From: Lachnospiraceae bacterium GAM79
GTDB lineage: Bacteria > Bacillota > Clostridia > Lachnospirales > Lachnospiraceae
Assembly: GCA_020735665.1 (NCBI GenBank)
Contig: CP085928.1
Span: 2,464,501 to 2,528,500 of the forward strand
DNA: 64,000 nt
Reading direction: 5' to 3'
Below, in pieces: positions 34,526 to 43,616 of the stretch. A program made the translations under genes and the position numbers. The number at the start of each line of letters is the position of its first letter. Within the stretch, counting starts at the first letter, position 1. The notes below the pieces were generated by a model. The model was not told the origin of the DNA. It made no database searches and saw only the letters and a list, made by a program, of their open reading frames with translations.

Positions 34526-35536
34526 ATGATTACAGAGGCAATTGCAACAGTAGTAAATGGTGAAAATCTAGACAAAGAAATGGCTGCGGCCGTTATGGAT
34601 GAAATTATGAGCGGAGAAGCAACACAGGCACAGATTGGAAGCTTCTTAACAGCCCTTCATATTAAAGGTGAAACAATCGATGAGATCACAGCATTTGCTG
34701 AGATCATGAGAAAACACTGTGGTGAATTTACACCGGATGTCGATGAGGAGATCGACATCGTAGGAACCGGCGGAGACTGTGCAGGGACCTTTAACATCTC
34801 AACTGTTTCCTCATTAGTAACAGCCGCAGGCGGTGGTAAGGTGGCAAAGCATGGCAACCGTGCAGCATCCAGCAAATGCGGAACAGCCGACTGCCTGGAA
34901 GCCCTTGGCGTCAACATCGCAGCAGACTGTAAAGTCAGCGAAGCCTGTCTGAAGGATCTTGGTACCTGCTTCTTATTTGCACAGAAATATCACACAGCAA
35001 TGCGATTTGTCGGCGCTCCAAGAAAAGAGATCAAGATTCCTACAGTATTCAATATCTTAGGACCTCTTGCAAATCCAGCAAAAGCAAATCTTCAGTTACT
35101 CGGTGTCTATGATGCCTCCCTCGTTGATTCGCTTGCAAAAGTACTCAGCAACCTCGGTGTAAAACGTGGTATGGTCGTTCATGGAAACGACGGTCTGGAT
35201 GAAATCTCAGCGGTTACAACAACAACTGTATGTGAATTCAACGATGGCACATTTAACACCTATACCTTAGACCCAACCGCATACGGCTTCACCCTCTGTG
35301 ACAAAGCCGAACTGGTCGGTGGTACACCGGAAGAAAATGCACAGATCACAAAGGATATCTTATCCGGCAAGATCACAGATGGCAAGCGTACAGCCGTTAT
35401 CTTAAATGCCGGTGCGGCTTTGCATATCACAAACCGGATCTCACTTGAAGAAGGCTTCGCCCTTGCAGCCGATATTCTGGCAAATGGCAGCGGTCTGAAG
35501 AAGCTGGAAGACTTTATAGCAGCAACAAACGCTTAA
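34526..35536 (+). CDS. trpD: Anthranilate phosphoribosyltransferase
   Basis: 336 residues from the ATG at 34526, eight nt after AAGGAGG; the ATG at 34520 is too close to that site. It joins anthranilate and PRPP (EC 2.4.2.18). Signatures: VGTGGDCAGTFNIST (PRPP loop), KHGNRAASSKCGTADCLEALG and GVYDASLVDSLAKVL. It is separated from trpG by a hairpin repeat but remains in the same orientation and order. Confidence 0.96.
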   Translation: MITEAIATVVNGENLDKEMAAAVMDEIMSGEATQAQIGSFLTALHIKGETIDEITAFAEIMRKHCGEFTPDVDEEIDIVGTGGDCAGTFNISTVSSLVTAAGGGKVAKHGNRAASSKCGTADCLEALGVNIAADCKVSEACLKDLGTCFLFAQKYHTAMRFVGAPRKEIKIPTVFNILGPLANPAKANLQLLGVYDASLVDSLAKVLSNLGVKRGMVVHGNDGLDEISAVTTTTVCEFNDGTFNTYTLDPTAYGFTLCDKAELVGGTPEENAQITKDILSGKITDGKRTAVILNAGAALHITNRISLEEGFALAADILANGSGLKKLEDFIAATNA

Positions 35537-35606
35537 TTATTTGTAAAAGCAAAACACATAACCGACCCGGAACCTTTAATCTCCGGACCGCTATGGAGGA
35601 ATATAT

Positions 35607-36437
35607 ATGATCTTAGATGAAATAGCAGCAAAAACAAAAGAACGGATTGCCAGATGCAAAGAGCAGATCTCATTTGAAGAAATGAAGGCAAAAGCTCTTG
35701 CAATCGTAGAAAAGGAAACAGAGAACGGAACAAAACCTTATACCGTTTTTCCTTTCCGTGACAATCTGGCAAAGCCGGGAATATCCTTTATCTGCGAAGT
35801 AAAAAAGGCTTCTCCTTCCAAAGGACTGATCGCACCGGATTTCCCATATATCGAGATTGCGAAAGAATATGAAGCCGCCGGTGCATCCGCCATATCCGTG
35901 CTGACCGAACCATTTTATTTTCAGGGAAGCAACGAATATCTGACAGCGATCCATGAAGCAGTATCCACTCCGATCCTGCGGAAGGATTTCACCGTCGATC
36001 CTTATATGATCTACGAGGCAAAAGTGATCGGTGCCTCTGCGATCCTTCTGATCTGTGCGATCCTTACCGACGAACAGCTCAAAAGCTATTACGAGCTTGC
36101 AACAAGTCTTGGCCTGTCCGTTCTGGTAGAAGCACACGATGAAGAGGAAGTCAGACGTGCGATCGCGATCGGTGCAGATATCATCGGTGTGAATAACCGT
36201 GATCTGAAAACCTTCATCGTTGACATCATGAACAGTGTAAGACTTCGGACGTTGATCCCGGATTCGATAAACGGAAAACCGGTCGTCTATGTATCCGAAA
36301 GCGGCATCCGCACACCGGAGGACATCGACCGTTTAAAGGGAAATGGCACAGATGCAGTATTGATCGGAGAAACCTTTATGCGAAGCCCTGATAAGAAAGC
36401 CGCATTTGCATGGTTACGGGGTGAAGCTATAGGATAG
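35607..36437 (+). CDS. trpC: Indole-3-glycerol-phosphate synthase
   Basis: 276 residues, the length of a stand-alone TrpC. It closes the indole ring (EC 4.1.1.48). The TIM-barrel motifs are in place: ICEVKKASPSKGLI, SVLTEPFYFQGS, ILRKDFTVDPYMIYEAK, LVEAHDEEEV, GVNNRDLKTF, ESGIRTPEDI. It is not fused to TrpF, and no trpF follows before trpB. Confidence 0.96.
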   Translation: MILDEIAAKTKERIARCKEQISFEEMKAKALAIVEKETENGTKPYTVFPFRDNLAKPGISFICEVKKASPSKGLIAPDFPYIEIAKEYEAAGASAISVLTEPFYFQGSNEYLTAIHEAVSTPILRKDFTVDPYMIYEAKVIGASAILLICAILTDEQLKSYYELATSLGLSVLVEAHDEEEVRRAIAIGADIIGVNNRDLKTFIVDIMNSVRLRTLIPDSINGKPVVYVSESGIRTPEDIDRLKGNGTDAVLIGETFMRSPDKKAAFAWLRGEAIG

Positions 36438-36532
36438 AACCGGATCCTGTTTCTGCAGGAACAACGAACTTTATTTGAAAGCATTAATGATATTTTATAA
36501 TATAGAAACAACACATACAGGAGGAAACATAT

Positions 36533-37717
36533 ATGTCAAAAGGACGTTTTGGAATCCATGGCGGACAGTACATACCGGAAACACTGATGAACGCCATGCT
36601 TGAGCTTGAAGAAGCATATAAGAAATACAAAGATGACCCGGAATTCAACCGGGAGCTGACAGAACTGTTAAATGAATACGCCGGCAGACCTAGCCGTCTG
36701 TACTATGCCAAGAGAATGACAGAGGATCTCGGCGGTGCAAAGATCTACCTGAAGCGCGAGGACTTAAACCATACCGGAGCACATAAGATCAACAATGTTA
36801 TCGGTCAGATGCTCCTTGCAAAACGAATGGGTAAGACAAGAGTTATCGCCGAGACAGGAGCCGGTCAGCACGGTGTTGCAACTGCTACAGTTGCTGCCAT
36901 GATGGGTATGGAATGTGAAATCTTCATGGGCAAGGAAGACACCATCCGTCAGGCTTTAAATGTCTACCGTATGAAATTATTAGGAGCAAAGGTTCACCCG
37001 GTAGAAACCGGTACAGGTACATTAAAGGATGCCGTTTCCGAAACCTTCCGTGAATGGACTTCCAGAATCGATGATACTCATTATGTTCTGGGTTCTGTTA
37101 TGGGACCTTATCCTTTCCCTGAGATGGTTCGTGATTTTCAGGCTGTTATCAGCAAGGAGATCAAGGAACAGCTTATGGAGAAGGAAGGCAGACTACCGGA
37201 TGCCGTTCTCGCCTGTGTCGGCGGCGGTTCCAATGCGATCGGTGCATTCTATAACTTTATTCCGGATAAGAGCGTTCGCCTGATCGGATGTGAAGCGGCC
37301 GGACGTGGAATTGATACATTTGAGACAGCTGCAACGATCAATACCGGAAGACTTGGTATCTTCCATGGTATGAAGTCCTACTTCTGTCAGGATGAATTTG
37401 GACAGATCGCACCGGTTTATTCTATTTCCGCAGGTCTTGACTATCCGGGAATCGGACCGGAACATGCATACCTGCATGACATCGGCAGAGCAGAATATGT
37501 CGCTGTTACAGATGATGAAGCTGTTGATGCATTTGAATATCTGTCCAAGATCGAGGGTGTTATCCCTGCGATCGAGAGTGCTCATGCAGTTGCCTATGCA
37601 ATGAAGCTTGCACCACAGATGGACAAAGACCAGATCATGGTTATTAACATTTCAGGACGAGGCGATAAAGACGTTGCCGCCATCGCCAGATACAGAGGGG
37701 AGGATCTCTATGAGTAA
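36533..37717 (+). CDS. trpB: Tryptophan synthase beta chain
   Basis: 394 residues, TrpB1 type. It makes tryptophan from indole and serine (EC 4.2.1.20). The pyridoxal-phosphate lysine is in [11 protein letters not shown] (about 85), the phosphate loop in [10 protein letters not shown], and the COMM-type segment around [19 protein letters not shown] precedes the ATG. Its last codons overlap the trpA start by 8 nt. Confidence 0.97.
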   Translation: MSKGRFGIHGGQYIPETLMNAMLELEEAYKKYKDDPEFNRELTELLNEYAGRPSRLYYAKRMTEDLGGAKIYLKREDLNHTGAHKINNVIGQMLLAKRMGKTRVIAETGAGQHGVATATVAAMMGMECEIFMGKEDTIRQALNVYRMKLLGAKVHPVETGTGTLKDAVSETFREWTSRIDDTHYVLGSVMGPYPFPEMVRDFQAVISKEIKEQLMEKEGRLPDAVLACVGGGSNAIGAFYNFIPDKSVRLIGCEAAGRGIDTFETAATINTGRLGIFHGMKSYFCQDEFGQIAPVYSISAGLDYPGIGPEHAYLHDIGRAEYVAVTDDEAVDAFEYLSKIEGVIPAIESAHAVAYAMKLAPQMDKDQIMVINISGRGDKDVAAIARYRGEDLYE

Positions 37718-38480
37718 TATTAAAAATGCATTCAAAAACGGAAAGGCGTTCATCCCATTTGTTACATGTGGTGACCCTGATCTTGAAACAACAGAACAGA
37801 TCGTATATGCCATGGTAGAAGCAGGTGCAGACCTGATCGAACTTGGTATCCCATTCTCAGATCCAACCGCAGAAGGCCCTGTTATCCAGGGTGCAAATAT
37901 CCGCGCACTCGCAAACCATGTTACGACAAATGATGTATTTGACCTTGTAAGAAAGCTCCGTAAGACAGTTACCATTCCTATGGTATTTATGACTTATGCA
38001 AATGTTGTCTTCTCTTACGGCTCTGAAAAATTTATCAGCATTTGTAAGGAGATCGGCATTGATGGACTGATCCTGCCGGATATCCCTTATGAGGAAAAGG
38101 ATGAGTTCGACGGTATCTGTAAGAAGTATGATCTGGATCTGGTATCCATGATCGCACCAACCTCTCACGACCGTATCAGCATGATCGCAAAGGAAGCAAA
38201 TGGATTTATCTACTGTGTTTCTTCTCTCGGCGTTACCGGAACAAGAAGCAAGATCACGACCGATATCGGTGCTATGACCAAGCTGGTCAAAGCCGCAACG
38301 GATACTCCGTGTGCGATCGGCTTCGGAATCTCTACACCGGAGCAAGCAAAGGAAATGGCTGCTCATGCTGACGGTGTGATCGTCGGCTCTGCCATCGTCA
38401 AGCTCTGCGCCAAATATGGCAGGGACTGCGTTCCTTACATCAAAGACTATGTCGCAAGCATGAAGGACGCTATCCGATAG
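37710..38480 (+). CDS. trpA: Tryptophan synthase alpha chain
   Basis: 256 residues from the ATG at 37710 (GGGGAGG six nt upstream, inside trpB). It cleaves indole-3-glycerol phosphate and channels indole to TrpB. The active-site glutamate is in [10 protein letters not shown]. The position of the second catalytic acid (Asp60 in E. coli, LADGP) is Glu here (TAEGP), a variant I recall from other clostridia. GFGISTPEQ and [10 protein letters not shown] form the phosphate site. It is the last gene of the operon and is followed by a large hairpin. Confidence 0.96.
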   Translation: MSNIKNAFKNGKAFIPFVTCGDPDLETTEQIVYAMVEAGADLIELGIPFSDPTAEGPVIQGANIRALANHVTTNDVFDLVRKLRKTVTIPMVFMTYANVVFSYGSEKFISICKEIGIDGLILPDIPYEEKDEFDGICKKYDLDLVSMIAPTSHDRISMIAKEANGFIYCVSSLGVTGTRSKITTDIGAMTKLVKAATDTPCAIGFGISTPEQAKEMAAHADGVIVGSAIVKLCAKYGRDCVPYIKDYVASMKDAIR

Positions 38481-38498
38481 AAGGACACCCATGTAAAA

Positions 38499-38707
38499 CC
38501 ATGTAACTATATAAAAGAACTGCCTTACTTAGACTCGCTGTGGTTTCTATGATCTGCATATACGTGATTCGCAAATGTTCCTGTGCCAACTCGCCTTTCA
38601 GGCTCAAACAGGCACCCACATTTGCTCGTATATGCATCTCATTACGAAATCCTCGCTAATGTCTTAGTAAGGCAGTTCTTTTATATAGATTGTATAGTTT
38701 CACATGG
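38499..38707. repeat. Large double hairpin after trpA
   Basis: Outer arms (38505-38534 and 38661-38690, about 28 of 30 paired) are ACTATATAAAAGAACTGCCT and its complement. An inner inverted repeat joins GCATATACG…GCAAATGTTCCTGTGCC and GGCACCCACATTTGCTCGTATATGC. The architecture matches family A, but the core differs. It probably ends the trp transcript. Confidence 0.65.
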
Positions 38708-38860
38708 ACTGATTTTTCTCATCTCCTTAAAATCCTATATTTGTAGTCTTAATACTGCTGTATATCTGTATATGCCTGCCGATATTGTAACTATGTACAC
38801 AATCTATATATTTTCCCGTTTCTTAGCCGGTTTCTCACAAATATTTAATATTTAATCCGA

Positions 38861-38889
38861 TTGACACTACCATACGTTAACTTTATAAT
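38861..38889 (+). promoter_or_regulatory. Consensus sigma-A promoter for the MBOAT/DHHW operon
   Basis: TTGACA (38861-38866), exactly 17 bp, TATAAT (38884-38889): a perfect match. It lies about 50 nt before the ATG at 38940. Confidence 0.85.
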
Positions 38890-38939
38890 TGTTACGGCGA
38901 CAGAAGTCGACATAATAATGAAGTTAGTTGGGGTATCAC

Positions 38940-40367
38940 ATGGTTTTTTCCAGTTTGACATTTTTATATATTTTTTTACCGGTTACACTGGTTATCTATT
39001 ATATTGTCCCGAAGCAGTTACGGAACCTGTTCATCCTGATCAGCGGTCTGTTCTTCTACGCATGGGGCGAACCAATCTATGTATTTGTACTGATCGCATC
39101 GACAATGATCGATTATTTTGCAGGTCTGGTCATTTATAAGGCAGGCGACCGTCAGGCACTTCGAAAGGTTGCACTGATCATATCGATGGTCATGAATCTG
39201 TCCTTACTTGGCTTTTTCAAATATAGCAATTTCATCATAGAAAATATTAATAACATATTCGGAACGCACTATGGTTCACCGACCTCTCTGCTTCCGATCG
39301 GTATCAGCTTCTTTACCTTCCAGTCCATGTCGTATACGATCGACCTGTACCGGAAGAACATCTCTGTTCAGAAGAATCCGATCACCTTTGCAGCCTTTGT
39401 CACGTTGTTCCCACAGATCGTAGCAGGTCCGATCGTTCGTTATGAAGATGTGGCTGCCGAGCTGAATGAACGTGTGATCGACATCGACCTGATCTGGGAA
39501 GGTGTTCTCCGCTTTGCGGTCGGTCTTAGCAAGAAGGTTCTGATCGCAAATAATATCGGTGTTGTCTGGACAAATGTCAAAGCTATGGACTTATCCGCGC
39601 TTCCGGTTGCAACCGCATGGCTTGGTATTGCCGCTTATACCTTACAGATCTATTTTGATTTTTCCGGGTATTCTGATATGGCAATCGGTCTGGGTAAGAT
39701 GCTCGGTTTCCATTTCCCGGAAAATTTCAATTATCCGTATATGTCGAAGAGTATCAGTGAATTCTGGCGCAGATGGCATATGACCCTCTCCGGCTGGTTC
39801 AAGAGCTATGTATATTTTCCTCTCGGCGGAAGTCGCAAGGGACTTGCCCGTACGATATTCAACACCGCAGTTGTCTGGTTCTTAACCGGTGTCTGGCATG
39901 GTGCAAGCTGGAACTTCATTCTGTGGGGTTCTCTGTACGGTGTTCTGATCATTATAGAAAAGCTGGTTACAACTGCTCTGACAAAAGCAGGAAAGCAGGA
40001 TATCTTTACAAAGATTCCTTCTATTATAAAACGTGTTTATGCGATCGTCCTCGTCATGCTTGGATGGGTACTCTTTGATACATCAACAATCGCACAGGCA
40101 TTCTCCTATATGGGACGGATGTTCCGCTTTGGCAGTAGCTTCTACGACAGTTATACCATATATATCCTTGTGAACTTCGGATTGTTATTCATCATTGCGA
40201 TCATCGGTTCTACGGATCTGCCAAAGAAGCTGGCTACTAAGCTCGCAGACAAAGTTCCGGCTGTCGGCAATTACGGAAGCGTCATTTTGATGGCGATTCT
40301 GATGCTGCTTTCCACCGCCTACCTTGTCAACGCAAGCTATAACCCATTTTTGTATTTCAACTTTTAA
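38940..40367 (+). CDS. MBOAT-family O-acyltransferase (AlgI/DltB-like)
   Basis: 475 residues from the ATG at 38940 (TTGGGG upstream; an in-frame TTG at 38928 is less likely). It has many membrane helices with the MBOAT core ISEFWRRWHMTLSGWFKSYVYF and PLGGSRKG, and the catalytic histidine in TGVWHGASWNF (about 320). AlgI-like proteins move acetyl or other acyl groups across the membrane onto extracellular polysaccharide. The downstream DHHW protein is the usual periplasm-side or cell-surface partner, so the pair probably O-acetylates a wall or capsule polymer. No dlt genes are nearby. Confidence 0.9.
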   Translation: MVFSSLTFLYIFLPVTLVIYYIVPKQLRNLFILISGLFFYAWGEPIYVFVLIASTMIDYFAGLVIYKAGDRQALRKVALIISMVMNLSLLGFFKYSNFIIENINNIFGTHYGSPTSLLPIGISFFTFQSMSYTIDLYRKNISVQKNPITFAAFVTLFPQIVAGPIVRYEDVAAELNERVIDIDLIWEGVLRFAVGLSKKVLIANNIGVVWTNVKAMDLSALPVATAWLGIAAYTLQIYFDFSGYSDMAIGLGKMLGFHFPENFNYPYMSKSISEFWRRWHMTLSGWFKSYVYFPLGGSRKGLARTIFNTAVVWFLTGVWHGASWNFILWGSLYGVLIIIEKLVTTALTKAGKQDIFTKIPSIIKRVYAIVLVMLGWVLFDTSTIAQAFSYMGRMFRFGSSFYDSYTIYILVNFGLLFIIAIIGSTDLPKKLATKLADKVPAVGNYGSVILMAILMLLSTAYLVNASYNPFLYFNF

Positions 40368-40370
40368 AAA

Positions 40371-40532
40371 ATGAGCCATGCAGCATCTGCAACCCATATA
40401 GATGTTGGGAGCTTGCTCACAATCATCTATATGAGGTTCGGATGCTATACGGCGAATGCCGTAAATCGAGCCGTCAGGCGAGATTGGCATGGCGATAGCC
40501 TTTTCGAGCCGTCAGGCGAGATTGGCATGGCG
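40371..40532. repeat. Intergenic hairpin repeat, family B (copy 1)
   Basis: Begins ATGAGCCATGCAG. An inverted repeat joins GCATCTGCAACCCATATAGA and TCTATATGAGGTTCGGATGC around GGGAGCTTGCTCAC. It ends with two direct copies of the 28-mer that opens CGAGCCGTCAGGCGAGATTG and ends GCATGGCG, at 40467-40494 and 40505-40532. The same GAGCCGTCAGGCGAG unit closes the related element at 59362. It sits between the MBOAT and DHHW genes. Confidence 0.65.
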
Positions 40533-40575
40533 TTTTGCAAACGCCTATTTATAGAATTTTGTGAGGTGAGCCCTT

Positions 40576-41778
40576 ATGCATAAAAAAATCGGAATTATCA
40601 TATTTGCATGTATCATCATCGCTCTTCCCATTTTGACACTTGTTAAGCTGCCAAAAGAGAAAGCGCCTTTTTCCGAAAATGAAAATCGTTATCTGTCGGA
40701 ATTTCCAACCGTCAGTCTTTCCTCCATCAAGGACGAGACATTTATGAACGGTTTTGATTCCTGGTTCTCTGACCGGTTCTATGGCAGGGAACAGTGGATC
40801 TCAGCCATGAATGATTCTGAACGATTGATGGGAAAAACAGAGATTTCAACTGTATATACAAAGGATGATCAGATGATGCAGGTGCTTTCAGATTATGATG
40901 ATATCGGTGCCGCGTACAATGCTGATAAGATCCATACAAATCTTGCTGTTATTAACAGCTTCGCTGCAAAGCATCCGGAGGTTCCAACCTACTTCATGCT
41001 GTGTCCAACCTCTGTCGGTATCTATGGAGACTCCCTGCTGCCTGCAGCTGTTATGAATGTATCAGTTGACGAAAAAGACATGATCGAATCCTGTTATCGC
41101 GAGCTGTCCGGCGTGACACCGATCAATATATATAATACATTAAAAGAACATGATAGCGAGTATATCTATTATCGTACCGACCACCACTGGACATCCCTTG
41201 GTGCTTACTATGCATATCAGTCTGCCGGAGCAGAGCTTGGATATACTCCTTATGAACTGAAAGATTTTACAAAGGAAACCGCCAGTACAGAATTTCAGGG
41301 AACCCTGTTCTCAAAGACCTTGGATCAGTCTGTTACAAAAGATGAGATTGATTTCTACACTCTGGCAGATAATAGTGTAACACCATCCATGACGACATCG
41401 AATGGATTTGACAAAGAAGATTCTCATGACTCCATTTTCTTTCGCGACTATCTGAATGTCAAAGACAAATACGCATCCTATACCGGACAGAATGTTGCAG
41501 TTGCAACGATCAGCCGCAACAAAGCATCCGATGCGGAAAATGCTTCAAATACTTCGGATTCCGGAAAGCGTTCCATCCTTGTGATCAAGGACAGCTATGC
41601 GAATTCAATGATGCAGTTTCTGATCAATAACTACGATACCGTAACCATGATCGATCTGCGATACACGAATCAATCGATCAGCAATCTGGTAAATGTCGAA
41701 GACTACGATCAGGTATTATTCTTATACAACTGTATTACTTTTTCCGATGAAAACGACATCATAAAAGCGGGCTTATAA
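40576..41778 (+). CDS. DHHW-motif protein, SGNH/AlgX-like O-acetylation partner
   Basis: 400 residues. One N-terminal membrane helix (IGIIIFACIIIALPILTLV), the rest outside the cell. The defining YYRTDHHWTSLGAYYAYQ lies at about 195-215. ILVIKDSYANSMMQFL near 340 resembles the second conserved block of AlgJ/AlgX-like SGNH-type proteins, where a Ser/Asp/His arrangement transfers acetyl groups. It follows the MBOAT gene in the same orientation; the gap holds a family B repeat. GAGGTG precedes the ATG. The polymer modified is not known. Confidence 0.85.
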   Translation: MHKKIGIIIFACIIIALPILTLVKLPKEKAPFSENENRYLSEFPTVSLSSIKDETFMNGFDSWFSDRFYGREQWISAMNDSERLMGKTEISTVYTKDDQMMQVLSDYDDIGAAYNADKIHTNLAVINSFAAKHPEVPTYFMLCPTSVGIYGDSLLPAAVMNVSVDEKDMIESCYRELSGVTPINIYNTLKEHDSEYIYYRTDHHWTSLGAYYAYQSAGAELGYTPYELKDFTKETASTEFQGTLFSKTLDQSVTKDEIDFYTLADNSVTPSMTTSNGFDKEDSHDSIFFRDYLNVKDKYASYTGQNVAVATISRNKASDAENASNTSDSGKRSILVIKDSYANSMMQFLINNYDTVTMIDLRYTNQSISNLVNVEDYDQVLFLYNCITFSDENDIIKAGL

Positions 41779-41790
41779 AAGGCCCGCTTT
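41764..41790. terminator. Bidirectional terminator between DHHW and radical SAM genes
   Basis: AAAGCGGGC-TTATAAAAG-GCCCGCTTT; it overlaps the DHHW stop codon and ends 3 nt before the radical SAM stop codon. Confidence 0.8.
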
Positions 41791-41792
41791 CT

Positions 41793-42707
41793 CTATATCC
41801 CTTCATTTGTAAATGGAGGTATAAAACTCTCTGATGCCGTTTCTCCTTCCTGGATGAAACCATTTTCTACACCGATCGAGATCGCATAATCAACCAGTTC
41901 ATCATATTCCCGCTCTGTCAGTTTGCGGTTCAGTTCCGGGAACTTCTCACCGATACCCTCCATCGGAGTGTACTGGTTCATAATGCTGATGTAAATATTA
42001 TTTCCATATGTTTTATATAAGTAACGGACGACCGCCTTGGAATCCTCGATACATCCCGGCAGCTCCAGATGACGGACAATAACACCACGCTTCATGATGC
42101 CATCCTCGTCAAATGTCGTCTGATCGCCTCCAACCTGTCGTACCATCTCCGCCAGTGCCCGCTTCGCCACCTCCGGATAGTCCGGTGCGTGACTGTATCT
42201 TGCCGCCAGATCTGCCGACATATATTTGAAATCGGGCAGATAAATGTCAATGTATCCATCCAACAGCTTCAGGGCTTCGATCTCCTCATACCCGCTGCAA
42301 TTATAGACAAACGGAAGATCGAACCCCTGCTCCTTTGCTATATCGATTGCCTCTATGATCTGTGGAATAAAATGATCCGGCGTAACCAGATTGATATTAT
42401 TGGCTCCCTGCTCTTTTAACTCAAAGAAAATTTCCGATAAGCGTTTTATCGTGATCTCTTTTCCATTCAAACCCCCGGATATATCGTGATTCTGGCAGTA
42501 TGCACATCCAAGCGAACACCCGGAAAAGAATACCGCACCTGATCCGTTCTCTCCGGAAATACATGGCTCCTCCCACATATGCAGTGCTGCCCTTGCGGCT
42601 GATATTGATAATGTTTCATTACATGCCCCTGTCTGTCCGTTTATGCGGTTCACCCCACATTTTCTCGGACACAGATGGCAGCTTTCCAGTAGTTTTCTAA
42701 GTTTCAT
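41793..42707 (-). CDS. Radical SAM protein, PflA-like (PflX type)
   Basis: 304 residues. The 4Fe-4S/SAM motif is CSLGCAYCQN (about 65-75). An N-terminal cluster CHLCPRKCGVNR lies at about 10-21. Downstream blocks NLVTPDHFIPQI, VYNCSGYE, DIYLPDFKY and RHLELPGC match the PflA-homologue group often called PflX or AmmX-like. True pyruvate formate-lyase activators have a different N-terminus and lie beside pfl, so the target is unknown. Its start codon overlaps the stop of the Mrp gene (ATGA), so the two are coupled. Confidence 0.85.
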   Translation of the reverse strand: MKLRKLLESCHLCPRKCGVNRINGQTGACNETLSISAARAALHMWEEPCISGENGSGAVFFSGCSLGCAYCQNHDISGGLNGKEITIKRLSEIFFELKEQGANNINLVTPDHFIPQIIEAIDIAKEQGFDLPFVYNCSGYEEIEALKLLDGYIDIYLPDFKYMSADLAARYSHAPDYPEVAKRALAEMVRQVGGDQTTFDEDGIMKRGVIVRHLELPGCIEDSKAVVRYLYKTYGNNIYISIMNQYTPMEGIGEKFPELNRKLTEREYDELVDYAISIGVENGFIQEGETASESFIPPFTNEGI

Positions 42708-43537
42708 CCTATCTTTCCCACGATCGTCTGTGCGAATTCCTTCAGCTTTGATTCCGGCATATCCTCGATCTTACCTTCATCCATCAGACCGGCAAGTGCA
42801 GGGTCGATCGGAAGCTTTATGACCGTCTCGATACCAAAACGATCCCGTATCTCCTCTACCTTACTCTCACCGAAGATGCTATGCTCTTTGCCGCAATCCG
42901 GACATTTAAAATAAGACATATTCTCAACCAGACCTAAGATACGGATTCCCATATCGTCTGCCATACGGACTGCCTTCTCCACAATAAGAGACACCAGATC
43001 CTGTGGTGTTGTAACAATAACTGCGCCATCAACAGGCAGAGACTGGAATACCGTAAGCGGTACATCTCCGGTTCCGGGCGGACAATCAACCAGCATATAA
43101 TCAATATCTCCCCATACAACATCTGTATAAAACTGTTTTACTGCTCCCGCGATGATCGGACCACGCCAGATAACCGGTGCCGTCTGATCTTCGATCAACA
43201 GATTGATCGACATCATCTTGATTCCGGTCTTTGTTTCAACCGCATACAGGAAATCGTCGCCTCTCTCCGGTTCTTCATTTATTCCAAATGCTGTCGGAAT
43301 CGAAGGTCCGGTAATATCTGCATCCAGAACCGCCGTTTTATAACCAAGACGATTCAAGGTAACTGCAAGAGATGTCGTTACGGATGATTTTCCAACACCG
43401 CCTTTTCCACTGATAACTGCTATGATATGTTTGATCTTTGTTCCTTCATGTGGTGTTTCAAGTAAACTCTGAGGAGCAGTTCTTGATGAACAGCTCTCTC
43501 CACAACTACTACAATTATGATTACAACCTTCTGCCAT
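42704..43537 (-). CDS. Mrp/NBP35-type iron-sulfur carrier ATPase
   Basis: 277 residues from the ATG at 43537 (GGAG upstream; a TTG five codons earlier is less likely). The N-terminus has a four-cysteine motif CNHNCSSCGESC. Next come the deviant Walker A SGKGGVGKSS (about 45), DADITGPSIP, CPPGTGDVPLTVFQ and near the end the CPDCG pair that holds the bridging cluster in dimers. Proteins of this family carry and deliver 4Fe-4S clusters. Coupling to a radical SAM gene makes that enzyme a plausible recipient. Confidence 0.92.
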   Translation of the reverse strand: MAEGCNHNCSSCGESCSSRTAPQSLLETPHEGTKIKHIIAVISGKGGVGKSSVTTSLAVTLNRLGYKTAVLDADITGPSIPTAFGINEEPERGDDFLYAVETKTGIKMMSINLLIEDQTAPVIWRGPIIAGAVKQFYTDVVWGDIDYMLVDCPPGTGDVPLTVFQSLPVDGAVIVTTPQDLVSLIVEKAVRMADDMGIRILGLVENMSYFKCPDCGKEHSIFGESKVEEIRDRFGIETVIKLPIDPALAGLMDEGKIEDMPESKLKEFAQTIVGKIG

Positions 43538-43616
43538 TTTCTTATACTCCAAATTTCATTTCATATTTTTTCAACTCTTACAAATGCATATACTTTCTAT
43601 ATGAACCGCCATGTAC

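Noticed and set aside
38861-39139. 92-residue plus-strand frame at the MBOAT start
   Set aside because: It begins inside the consensus promoter, overlaps the MBOAT gene in another frame and has no ribosome site.
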